In this document: piece after piece, positions 46,601 to 58,100 of the stretch
How positions within the stretch are numbered: the first letter of the stretch is position 1
Layout: every line of letters begins with the position of its first letter
DNA from: Lineus longissimus
Taxonomy: Eukaryota; Nemertea; Pilidiophora; Heteronemertea; Lineidae
Assembly (NCBI RefSeq): GCF_910592395.1
Contig: NC_088319.1
Coordinates: 9,488,001 to 9,552,000 of the forward strand
Direction: 5' to 3'
DNA length: 64,000 nt
Position numbers and translations under genes: made by a program
The notes under the pieces: model-generated
The model's input: the letters and a program-made list of their open reading frames with translations, nothing else
What the model was told of the DNA's origin: nothing
The model's database searches: none

Positions 46601-49600
46601 TGACACACCCTAACTCGAGATGCCAAAACCATGTTGAACTGTCGAATCCACGTTTTAGACACATTTAGTCTTGAATAAATTCCGCTTTGGCTTGCCATAG
46701 GTATGAATTCACTGAGACAACTAGTCAAGAATCACAAAACAATTGACTTTATCAAGAAATGTTTCATAACTGTTTCATAAATGCTTTTCAGTCGATGCCA
46801 CAAAGTGCTTTCCCCTGCTGAGGGTGCATACCAGGAGGGTCTCCCCCAATACTACCCCCAGAGTTACCACCTGAACAAGTTGGCACAGGCCCGCCATGTT
46901 TTTCTTCAGAATGCCCGGGGGCCTGCCTGTGATAAGTATCTAGTACAACTTGACGAAGCCTGTGAGCGGATATGGAAAAATGGACGCCGACAATGTGAGG
47001 CTATTAGCTTGACTGGCAATCCATGTCTGAATGAGGTATGTTCAATAAGGTTGTTACAATTTGAGTCAGATTTTGTTGTATCAATGGGCTTATATCTCTG
47101 GAGTCTGAGTGGAGAGGGCAGGAGACTGGGGTCCAAGTAGTGTTGATATTAACAATTTCTCTGAATTCAGGGTCATATTTGAGATTTTTCAGCTGGGGAG
47201 CACCCCTGGTCCAACTTTAGGATCTGCCAGATATCAGCTGATGATCAGTGGTGCGGTAGTGGCTTGATGTGAAATGTTCTTGTTCCAAAATCACAACATT
47301 CGTGAAAATAAAACGGCTGTGAAATGTTTTGGATTACATTAAGATGTGAAAATTGTTTTTTGCAGCTTCACAAACTGTTGGAAGCGGATCCTGATGATAA
47401 CATCCCTGTCATGGCTCACTCGAGTAAGATCAAAATGAAGTCATTCTGTAACTGTGGAAGGAAACAGGCAGAACGAGATGATCCTTTTGACCACAGGGTG
47501 GGTATCTTGCGGAGTGCAGTGGTGTACTGGTCAAGGTCTTGGACTCTCAATCCATGAGTCGTGGGAGTGAACCCTAGTCTGATGGCCTGTTCGTTCTTCG
47601 CAGGTCGACCTCAGGTGTACCCTAAAACGGCAGCTGCCACTGATACCCCAGTGTGCCTCTTTGGAGACCTTTTATTCGTGAAGTACTTTGGTACAGACAC
47701 TACTCTGTAAAATATTAGTTTGCCTTTTTCTTTAGCATTTGCATTTAGTAATGCATATCACTGTTGTAGCATGTTGCCATATGTTGGCCCAGTGGCTCTG
47801 CCTTTGGCCATGGAGATTATCTTTACTGTAACCCGAGGTGATTTTGGGGTAATTTTTCATGTAAGTTTACAAGCTAAAATCAGACATTTCGCAAATGCGT
47901 AACCAGAGAATGCTCATCAAGATCTTTCCAAGGAATGGTGATATCAGTGTGTTTTGACAATTCTAAACCTCTCTGTCCCACTTAACATTGAAATTTCTTC
48001 GATTTCCAGGCTGCAAATTATGAATTTTATGAAAACTTTGAACAGACCTGCTGTAACAAATTAGACCATGTGGAACTGCCCATCTTTAAGCCAAGCACGT
48101 CGGAGGTGAAAGCAGGAAGGGTACAGTTGGCGAGAGATACCACCAAGTCTCCAGTCAGCAGAAAGGACTCCACAAAACTAGATGTGACAGCTCATATGTC
48201 CAATTTAAGTTTGGCACTAAGTTTAGGTGAGTCAAATTTGTGTGTTCTATACCACTTCATTGTACATTAAACATGTCTGGGTAGCAAGTTTATAGACCAG
48301 GTTATGGCATGAATTTTGCTTATGCTGCTTGGGTCAGAGCATTGTAGAAATGCAGAAATTATGGTCTAACATATTGGGGGAGGTGTGTTAGTTCTGAATG
48401 TTAACAAAAAAACAGTGATGGCGTCAGATCTGGACTCCTCCACTCTTTGATAGAGTACAGTACTAGCCCATGCTGTGTTCCACCTACAGTTATGCCACCC
48501 AGCAAGTGTGATGTTAAAGGGGGACTATAGGCAGGAGCAGAGGGGCTAATTTGGCCATCTCCAGGTGACTAATATACACAGCAAGGGCCCTTGGTCATGT
48601 CATATTCAGCACTAAATATATTCCTCGTACAAGCGTGAATCATTTCGACATACTGTGAGATGTGAGAGACCCTTATTGGTGACTTTGTGTAACTTTATCT
48701 TGCCTGCCTAGCTGCTTCCTGAAGAGTCCCTTTAATAAGAATTTACCATTTATGTGATTAACATGAAGGTCAATCTGGAGAAGTGATCTCTGTGGCCACC
48801 ATGGTGGACAGTGGCTTCACTGGCAAGAGTGCAAGCCAACGTTCCACGAACACAGACACATCTCCTAGACATTCATGGAGGCTTGTAAGAAATGACATCG
48901 ATGTGCCTGTCCTATACATTTAGGAAAGTTATGGATCTGGGTTTTTTTCTTCAATTTTTTAGGTCAGTCAGGAGGAAGTGACCTCTACGGCCACCATGGC
49001 GGACAGAGTGGCCGCAGTGACAAGAGTGCTGCAGAGGTACCACTGGCAGAGGCCCGCCAGTCATCTAGTGATCCGGATCATGAAGAAGAAGCCGAAAATG
49101 AAGCTGATGCTGAGGCAGATGTGGAAGTAGAGAACGAAAGTGAGGCTGATGTTGAGGCCGAAATTGAGAATGAGGCTGCAGTTGAAGAGGCTGAGGTGGA
49201 AGAGAATGCAGAACCTGCGGTGTTTGATGATGAGCCACTTGCGGACATAAGTACATGTAAGTGGACCTTGAAACCAGTTGTCTACTGCTCATGGCCGCAA
49301 CAAATGCCATTCTCTCAAGAAAGGTTTCCTGATGATGGGCGTCTCGGTGTCTTTACAAGTGATATATTTTGGTTCTAACTTGCATTGGGACAGAAGATAA
49401 GAATCAAATCATTTCTTTCCTCATTAGAGAACTGTTCACTTGTTGGTTTAGTTTCAGAGCGCCAGCCATTTCGCCAGATTTCTACGACTGAGTACCATCC
49501 CGGTATGATCCATACAATGAGCCCCCCGGGCCTGCTGCCAAAGTTTCCGTCATGGTCCCTGGTTACAATTGGGCGCTACACTTCTTATTCTCATGCGCAA

Positions 49601-52600
49601 GGTATCAGTTTGTTTAACCCTTCAGGTTTATTCCTTTAACAGTTTTAGAAGTTTTAAAAGGATTATAAGTGAAAGGTATGGAGTCCAGGTGACCAATATG
49701 AAGTAAAGGCACTGGGTTTAGTTTGACTTTCATGATAAATATATTGCTCTTATAGGTGTGAAGCTGTGTAATGTTATGCAAGTTAGTAGTGACACCTATC
49801 AGTGACTCCATGTGACTTTAGCTGACCAAAGTGGGTCCTGCCTAGTCTCTCTTTGATAACATCACCTTCCCTGTAGTTTTCATCTCCATTCAACTGGAAG
49901 TGGGAGGATCGATAAATGTCTTTTTAGCTGTGCCACATCTTCCAGTCCAATTATAGATAGACTGATATCATAGCCATTTCTTGGTGTGGTTCTTGTTAGA
50001 TAATCCTACTTGATAATTCCCTGTTTCAGGCCTCGATCAGTCTGGTTTCCTCCACGGCACTAACTTCCTGCTGCCCTGGGACATCCATCTCAAGGTTGAC
50101 AAGGAGAGATGGCCGGCTGTGTCCGAGTCATCAAAGAAATCCAAGGGAAAGAAGGGACATAAAGGTATACATATCAAAAGGCTGTGTGCAAAATCCAAAA
50201 AGCTGTCTTTCGTGGCAACATTTGGAGGGCATAGTGAAAATTATTATATCAGGATGAATTAAGTTATCGCATCGCATAATAGAAAAGTTCCGACAATAAT
50301 TGCTGCATGTTCAGTGGAAACAAAACAGAAAACATTCTGTGCATGAAATTTTCGCGAACGCTGAACGATGGACATATTTGTCACAGTATATCAAAACGGG
50401 GTTTTATTTTCCAACTTGTCTTGCCAACCTACTGCGTGATGCGATGGTGTTAATATTTTGTTGATAACTCCACCTATTGATTTGCTGCATTAAAAGTAAT
50501 TTGAATGGAAACTACACAATCCGTTTGTGGTTATAGTATTTCTACGGTCTTCAAATAGACTGTCAAGTCAATTCTAGTATAGAATATTTAACTCTTCGTT
50601 GTGGTCCAGTAAGGTGTCAAGCATTAAGACATCACATCCTTTGGGGCCTTATAAAAGTTACTTTGCTTCAACTAAAAATATCCCCAGAATCATATGGTAT
50701 GAGAGGGACTACTCCCTCGCCTTGTGACCCTCTAATATCAGAATGGTGGCTTGCATCGATTGCTCACATAAACAAATCCAGATATGAATTTTGAAATGGC
50801 AACAGGGTCTAATCATTTTTAGCTCAGCTGACTGAGTCAGCCGAGCTTGTCAAATAAGTTGTTCAGTGGCGTCCGTCTGTCCATCCATCCGTCCGTTAAA
50901 CCCATGGTGCACATTTTGTAACCGTAAGACCTAGAGACTTCAATTTTGCATTTCTGGATACTTCTGGTCAAACTCTACTTTCAAAACAAAATTTGTCGCC
51001 ATTCGACCTACTTCCTGCGAGCGAGAGTGCATGAAGGAAACTGGCCTATATCGGCCTAGGAGCAGCAGAATTAGTCGAAATATGCTCTAATATTAAGATA
51101 AAATTCTTGAAAATCTATTTTATTGAGAAAAAGTTCAAAATTTTAACAGGAGAGGGCGCTACCTGCCTTTTAATTATTTCTGCCGATTCAAATTCCCGCC
51201 CGATGACGTCAGCCATCAATGAAGTCTCCTATTTGCCAGTTCTCAAAACATGGCAGCTACACAACAATACTCAATAGTAGTAGCTCCAGGAATAAATCAC
51301 TGTTCACTTCAGCTTCGTAATCGATTGTACCCCCACTTTATTGTGTTTTGTGTGGTGTTCCTATTCAATCAACGATGTAAGGCCTTATTATGTTGGTTTT
51401 AATTGAGAAGGTGCATTATAAGCGGCGTACGAAATACCGAAGCGGAGACAAAATGGCGGCATGTTGTTTACGCCATGTGCAATAATCTTGGAGCTCAATG
51501 ACACTCAAGTACCAAATTTTCTGCTTAAAAAGTAGTCTGGTAGGCGATATTATCACTAGTTCGTTTCAGTGGTAGTCATAAGGTCTTAAGGGACTAAATT
51601 CAGAAATTAGTTCTTTAAAATTTGGCCACATTTCTGTGAAAATGATATCGGTAGTGCATGCTCTGTTCGCGATGACATCGCCGATGTATTTTGAAGTGGA
51701 GAATTCCCACAGTATGTGCAGTGAATCGGCATGATTCTGTTCGCCTATTATGTTTTAGTTCTACGATTCTTTCATGAGTAAAAAGTAGACATTCTAAGCA
51801 ATACAATAATGTCACTCCCATAAAAATTGATTGGAAATTGAGGGAGCTACGGCATTCTGTTCGGCAACTGGCAGCGCTGAAAAAATACATTGCATACTGT
51901 ACAATACCAAATGGCACATTTTAAAAAGCGCTCATTGGACAACGTAGGGAGAAATATCGTCAGCTTTGACCACTGACCAGGCTCTTTTCCACAGAATCAT
52001 TGCTAAACAGAGGAAAGAGAAGACAGCAACAACCGCAATCAGCATAGAAGGTGAAATCATAACTGATGACAACGCTATCAGAAGTGAGTGGGCAAACTAC
52101 TATGAAAAGCTAGCAACCCCAAAGGTAGAGGAACCAGATATGGACCGCCTGCTGTTTAACATGCGTAAAGTGGCAGGAAGCATTGATGACGGTACTGAAA
52201 TTGACATCACAATGATAAAGAAAGCGATTGACGGGATGAGCAAGAAGAAAGCGGCCGATAGAGAAGGATTCCGCGCAGAACACTTAAAATTACTCTCCTG
52301 CTCCCAACTTGCCATGGAAAAGCTCACTGCCATTTTCAACTCCATCATGAAGGCGAAAAAGGCCCCGAAGATAATGAAGACGGCGTACAAGATCCCAATT
52401 CCAAAGAAAGGAAAGGACTCCTTATTGCTAGATAACTACCGCGGGATCACAATAACGTCAATCTTTGGTAAACTACTGGAGCTGATTTGCCTCATGTGCA
52501 CTGAGAAAGACCTCACAGATGGGCAGAGCGGACTTCAGTATGGCTTTTCAGCCGGAAGATCACCTTCAATGGCCTCTCTTCTTGTGACTGAAGCCATCGC

Positions 52601-55119
52601 CGAAACCAAGGAAAAGAAACAGGACCTGCTGATCTGCTCACTTGATGCTCGCAAAGCCTTTGATGTTGTGTCCCACTCTCGCCTCAAACTCAAGATGTTT
52701 GGTACACCAATGAAGAAATCTCTGTGGTGTCTGATTGACGATCTGTATGACTCCAGTACAGAGGTTGTGAGATGGTGCGGTGAAGACAGCAGGGAATATG
52801 CAGTCCGACAAGGAGTGAAGCAAGGTGCAGTCATGTCTCCGACACTTTACAAGTTGTATGCAAACGATTTGGCATCGTCCCTCACTAAAGCAGGGCTGGG
52901 ACTACATATAGGCCCTACATACATCAGATCCCCTGGCTGCGCCGATGACCTACTCCTTCTCACATCAAGTCCCATGGAACTTCAAGCAATGATGTCAGTC
53001 AGCAACGACCACTCAAACACCAATCTTTATGAACTACATCCAGTGAAATCAGTAGTATGTCCACACCACCAGTCGCAAGCAAGCTCAAGTAAAGTTCAGG
53101 AATGGCACCTGGGGGGCAAACCAGCTACTATAGCGGGGGATTTTGTACATCTTGGGCTAAACTGGCAAAAGGGAAAGACGTCCCCTGATATTTCACCGAG
53201 GATTACCCTGGCAAGACGGACAGCATATGCCCTGATGGGTGTGGGTTTTCACAGCTATAATGGTCTAGACCCTTCCGCATCAATGAAAATCTATGACACC
53301 TTCGTCATCCCAAGACTTCTGCATGGTCTGGAAGCCACCATCTTGTCGGCAGCTCAAGTGTCCCAACTCGATCTCTTTCACCGAAAGGCACTAAGACTAA
53401 TCCAGAGTCTACCGGAAAGCACAGCTAAGTCGGCCATCTACCTGCTGCTTGGAACAATACCAATCGAGGCAACAATTCACGCACGTCAACTCTCCCTGTT
53501 TGGAGCCATCACAAGACTCGACAGAAATAATCCCCTATGGCAAGTCGCGCAAAGACAACTGTCTCTTAAATCAGATACCTCGAAGAGCTGGTTTAACAAG
53601 ATATGTAAAACAGCCGAAAAGTATGGCATCAGCATCCACCAGGCACTTCAACACCCCTGGAAGAAATGCCACTGGAAGGATAACACCATCATGTTGATTA
53701 AGGACTCGTGGACCAACGCCTTAGTTTCTGAAGCTCAAGCCAGAAAGACCCTCCAATGGATTATCCTCGACCAGGTATGGATAGGTCGCCCCAATCCTCT
53801 GTGGCAAGCTTGTAAAGGAAAGCAGTATCTAGTTACAGAGGCAACTACAAGAGCGAGACTCCTGGTCGGTAGATTTGGCCTACGACAGGACAGAGTACGC
53901 TTCAACAAGCAAGAGGTTGATCCCCAATGCCCATTATGTCGCTCGGAAGAGGAAGATGCCCCACACTTTCTAGTCACATGCCCATCTCTTGAGAAGGATC
54001 GAGGGAATCTGATCTCGACACTATGCAGTCTATACCAAGGAGACGGACTACCCCCTCCTCAGACGAAGACAGAGTTGTGCTATGCAATTTTGAACGGCTG
54101 GGGATACAGGATGGATGTACTGACCTATTACACTATACACACACTGAATGGCAACACCAAAAATATTAACACAAGCTCAATTCGAAATACTCCTATAATT
54201 TCATTAAAATCAAACACTGACAGGGCCAACTCGCTATGCAACTTAATATGCCACAGACTATATATCGCCAGAGACTGTAAATACAACGACCTTTTATAAG
54301 GGTTTCTCGATTCTAGCGGGAGGAATTCACGAACGAACGAACGAACGAACGGGAATCACCAGAAATGACGTCATCGCTGGTCTAAATAGAAAACTACGGT
54401 GGCGCAGTAGAGCACAAGAAAAGGTTTAGCATTAACTTCGTCATGCAAGCTTCAGCAACAAAACGATTTCTCATGAATGATTTATTTGATCATCATCAGC
54501 TTGTTTCCCCTGATAGATAAAAAAATGATTTACAATTTCCATCAAAGTTTTCTATTTTGTGTACAGTCACATGTTATTTAACTGGCAAGGAGCCAAGCAG
54601 TTTTGAATATTCGCGGGAAAATACTTCGTACTTGTAAACGAGGCTATGACAATGAGTATCCTCATTCATGGCATAAACTTCATGTTTCGGTAAATATTTT
54701 CATACGATGATTTCACCCGAATTATGGTCAGGATTGAGGAATGAACAGTGGCATAATTATGTCGACCAAAAACATTGGTACCGTAGTGAACGCAAAAGGA
54801 TATCAAATACCATGGAGCATGCCATTTTCATGCATAATGAACTAAACACCGGGAAGATATTAATGATATTAACTCAGCTGAGCGCCAGGCCCTTGGGCCT
54901 CTTGTTAGCTCATCTCTGCGGGAGCTTAAACAATACCGTGGCGTCCGTCGTCGTTGTCTTGCGTCGTTGTCGTCATCCGTTAGCGGAGCACGTTTCGTCG
55001 CCGCTAGGGCTAAATGGCTAAAACTTAATGTGATGGTAGCTTTGGGCAATATGCCCAGACTCATTTTTAGCTCACCTCTTAGCAGAGGTGAGCTTATCCC
55101 ATACCGTGGCGTCCGTCGT

Positions 55120-55184
<65 letters not shown>

Positions 55185-58100
55185 CGTCGTCCGTTAGCAG
55201 GGCACGTTTCGTAACTGTTAGAGCTATTGAGTTGAAACTTGGTACACATGTACCCTTATGTAATGACACCTTGGAGACCTAGTTTCGGTCCGATTCGTTT
55301 CATGGTTTGGCCACCAGGGGGCCAAACGTTAAAAGTGAAAATGTGCAATATCTCCCTTAATAGTAGTCGGGAAATTTTGAAAAAAATATGGTAGGTACTT
55401 CTAGCAAAGGTGCATCATATATCCTCCGGGTTTTTGATTTGACCTCCTTTTCAAGGTCACAGAGGTCAAATGGTGTAAATTGGCCGTTAGGATGTAACGA
55501 TGGCACGTTTCTAAACTGCAATGACTATTGATACCAAATTTGGTACACATTTACCCCTTAGTCAGGTGATCTCAGGGACCAAAGTTTGGTCCAATATGAT
55601 TCACCACTTGACCACCAGGGGGCAAAATTCAAAAACCTTAAAAATGTGATTATTCCTTAACTTCTTGCCCGATTGCCACCAATTTGATATCATGGGTACA
55701 TCTAACCACCATACAGTATATGTCACACAGGTTTTTAATTTGACCTTCTTGTCAAGGTCACAGAGGTCAAATGGCATAAATTCGCCGTCAGGCCGTAACT
55801 ATGGCACGTTTCTTAACTGCAATGACTATTGATCACAAATTAAGTACACATAGACCCCTTGGTCAGGTGATCTCAGGTACCGAAGTTTGGTGCGATCTGA
55901 TTTGCCGTTTGGCCTCCAGGGAGGGGGCCAAATCCTAAATTCTTCAAAATGCCATTATTCCTAGTAATGACTTGCCCGATTGGCACCAATTTTATATCAT
56001 AGGTACATCTAATTCTAACAACCATTCAATGTGTCACCCGGGTCTTCTTTGATTTGACCTACTTTTCAAGGTCACAGAGGTCGAATGTACTGTAAATTGG
56101 CCATTTTGGGGAAATTGTAATTGCTTGGACCTACATCAAACCTAACACTACATGACACAATACCATGCTCTTTATCCATCTTTCCTCCACATGAGGTGAG
56201 CACAATGGCCCTGGCCATTTCATTCTTTTTCGCAATATGACCTACTTTTGGCCTCAGAAGGCCATCTTGGAAATTGTTTTTGCCTTTTTGAAGCTAATGG
56301 TTGTACGTAGAGTGACGAAATTTTCATAGTGGGTGTATCTAATAAGGTTAAAGGACATATCACCCGGGTTTTTGATTTGACCTACTTTTCAAGGTCACAG
56401 AGGTCAAAGTTGACTAAATCACCCATAGGTGGCACGTTTCGTTTCTATTTGAGCTAGATGGTTCTAAACTTGTGAGGACATGTATCTAGGGACCCTCTAT
56501 TCTACCTAAAAAAATTGTCTCGCTCGGACTTGAAAATTAAACAAAGTCGGATTGCAACCAAATTGTACTCTTTACAGCATCCCTGATTTTCAGTCAAATC
56601 CATCTTGAAAATTAAACAAAGTCCTATTACTCCGAAACTAATGATCAGATTGCAACCAAACTTCATGTGATTATGTATCTATTTACTCTTATCAATATCC
56701 CTAATTTTCAGTCTAATCCCATTACAAATATGGCCGCCAGGTCGCAATTTTGAAAATCCCATTAAGTTCTAGTGCTCCTAAACTGTTGAACAGATGTCAA
56801 CCAATTTCTATGTGACAAGTACACTCCTCAATAACCCTGAAATTCAGTCAACTTTATAACCAAAATGCTATACTGAGATGGTACCGGTAATTTTCTTTTG
56901 TGCCATTGAGCCGAGAAGAATAATGTTATTCAATGGAATCAAAACTGGTGAAACTAGCCAGAAACTGTCCTCCCCATAGCCACTGCAAGCGACATGCATT
57001 ACATTACCCGAGGTGAGCACATGGTCCCTGGACGATTTCATTAATTCTTTCAGAATCTGGTGAAGTTAGCCTAAAAGTGTTTGTCGGTCTTGAGTATGAA
57101 TGTCCGAGAGGTCATCGATTCTTCATGTCCACTCCAGATAAGGTCATCAAGTCAAACAGTGGATCATCATTGAAGGTGAATAACATCAAAATTTGATATT
57201 CTGGGAGTATTTTGACGGAGTAGCTTAGAATCAACTACTATGTCTATATTACATGATATACATCTCCAAACATTTTCGACAGCATCCTGCCTCATCAGGT
57301 ATAGTGAGTAACTAGCATATGTACAAGTATCCAAAGAAAACAACACCATTAGCAATACATGAAATACACAATTGCGAATAGAGTACACAATAGGTCAGGA
57401 TTAGAGGGATTTAGAGGATTCTAGCAATTCCAAAACAGACAACCAGCACAACAAGGGTCATTCTTCTTTTTAGGTTTTTTTCTAATTCCTCTAATTCTGA
57501 CCTGTTCAGGCTGTTGTATACTCTACTTACAATAATGCCAATGGTCTTGTTATTTGAATACTTGTACATGTACCAGTTACTCACTGTACCTGATGAGGGC
57601 CAGCAGGACGCTGCCGAAAACGTATGTGTATTTAGTGTAATATAGACACTATGAAAAGATTTATCTGGATTTGCTCTTTCTTGTTGTTTCACAAATGTAC
57701 AGTCCTGATCATATTGATATCAACACCTACTTCATGCAATATCTCCCAAACTAGTACACCAATTCCAATACGGTTTTCAGGATATGGTCCGCAATTTTTT
57801 TTCTAATTACACATAATGGATAGAATGTGAATGCATGAGCGCGTCATTATGTAATCGGCCAATTAAAAAAAATCCTTACAAAAAAGCTTTTTTATTTCAA
57901 ACTTTTTTTGAAATATTTTTCGCTAGAAAAATTCTAAGAATACTGACAAAAAATCATCAAAATCGAAGAGTAATAATGAAGATAGATCTATTTTTCAATA
58001 GCACATTCACTGCCAAGTGGCATGTTTTTACGAGAAAAACATGCTTTGGCAGTGAAACCCTTATTTTAACGAAAAAGTTAAATGGCTCTATCTTCATTTC

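Larger units (their letters stand above)
43700..46697 (+). mobile_element. 3-kb TIR transposon carrying a PHD/OTU-like gene
   Basis: Terminal TGGCAAGCCAAAGCGGAATT (43700) and its inverse at 46667-46697 give a TIR of about 31 bp flanked by TA (43698-43699 and 46698-46699). Next to the left TIR is a large palindrome (43731-44651), then an AT-rich stretch, a TATA promoter and the PHD/OTU-like gene. No DDE transposase seen. Inserted in SMG8 intron 10 in sense orientation. Confidence 0.75.
50821..54906 (+). mobile_element. Helentron-like element, family D copy 2, hosting a LINE
   Basis: Starts AGCTCAGCTGACTGAGTCAG after TTTTT, with the same CCATCC-rich tract as copy 1, and ends CAGCTGAGCG, AGGCCCTTGGGCCT, CTTGTT. 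The LINE (51966-54352) interrupts it; the TACGATTCTTTCATGAGTAA segment before the LINE matches copy 1. Confidence 0.65.
54907..57042 (+). mobile_element. Helentron-like element, family C copy 2 (interrupted)
   Basis: Begins at the last T of the family D element with AGCTCATCTCTGCGGGAGCT and ends GAGGTGAGCACATGGTCCCT, GGACGATTTCATT. It carries a nuclear-receptor cluster (56389-56406). Split by family A copy 3. Its 3' end is only 11 bp from SMG8 exon 17. Confidence 0.7.

Noticed and set aside
55072-55282. Arg- or Ser-homopolymer ORFs on both strands
   Set aside because: Translations of the (GTC)n microsatellite.
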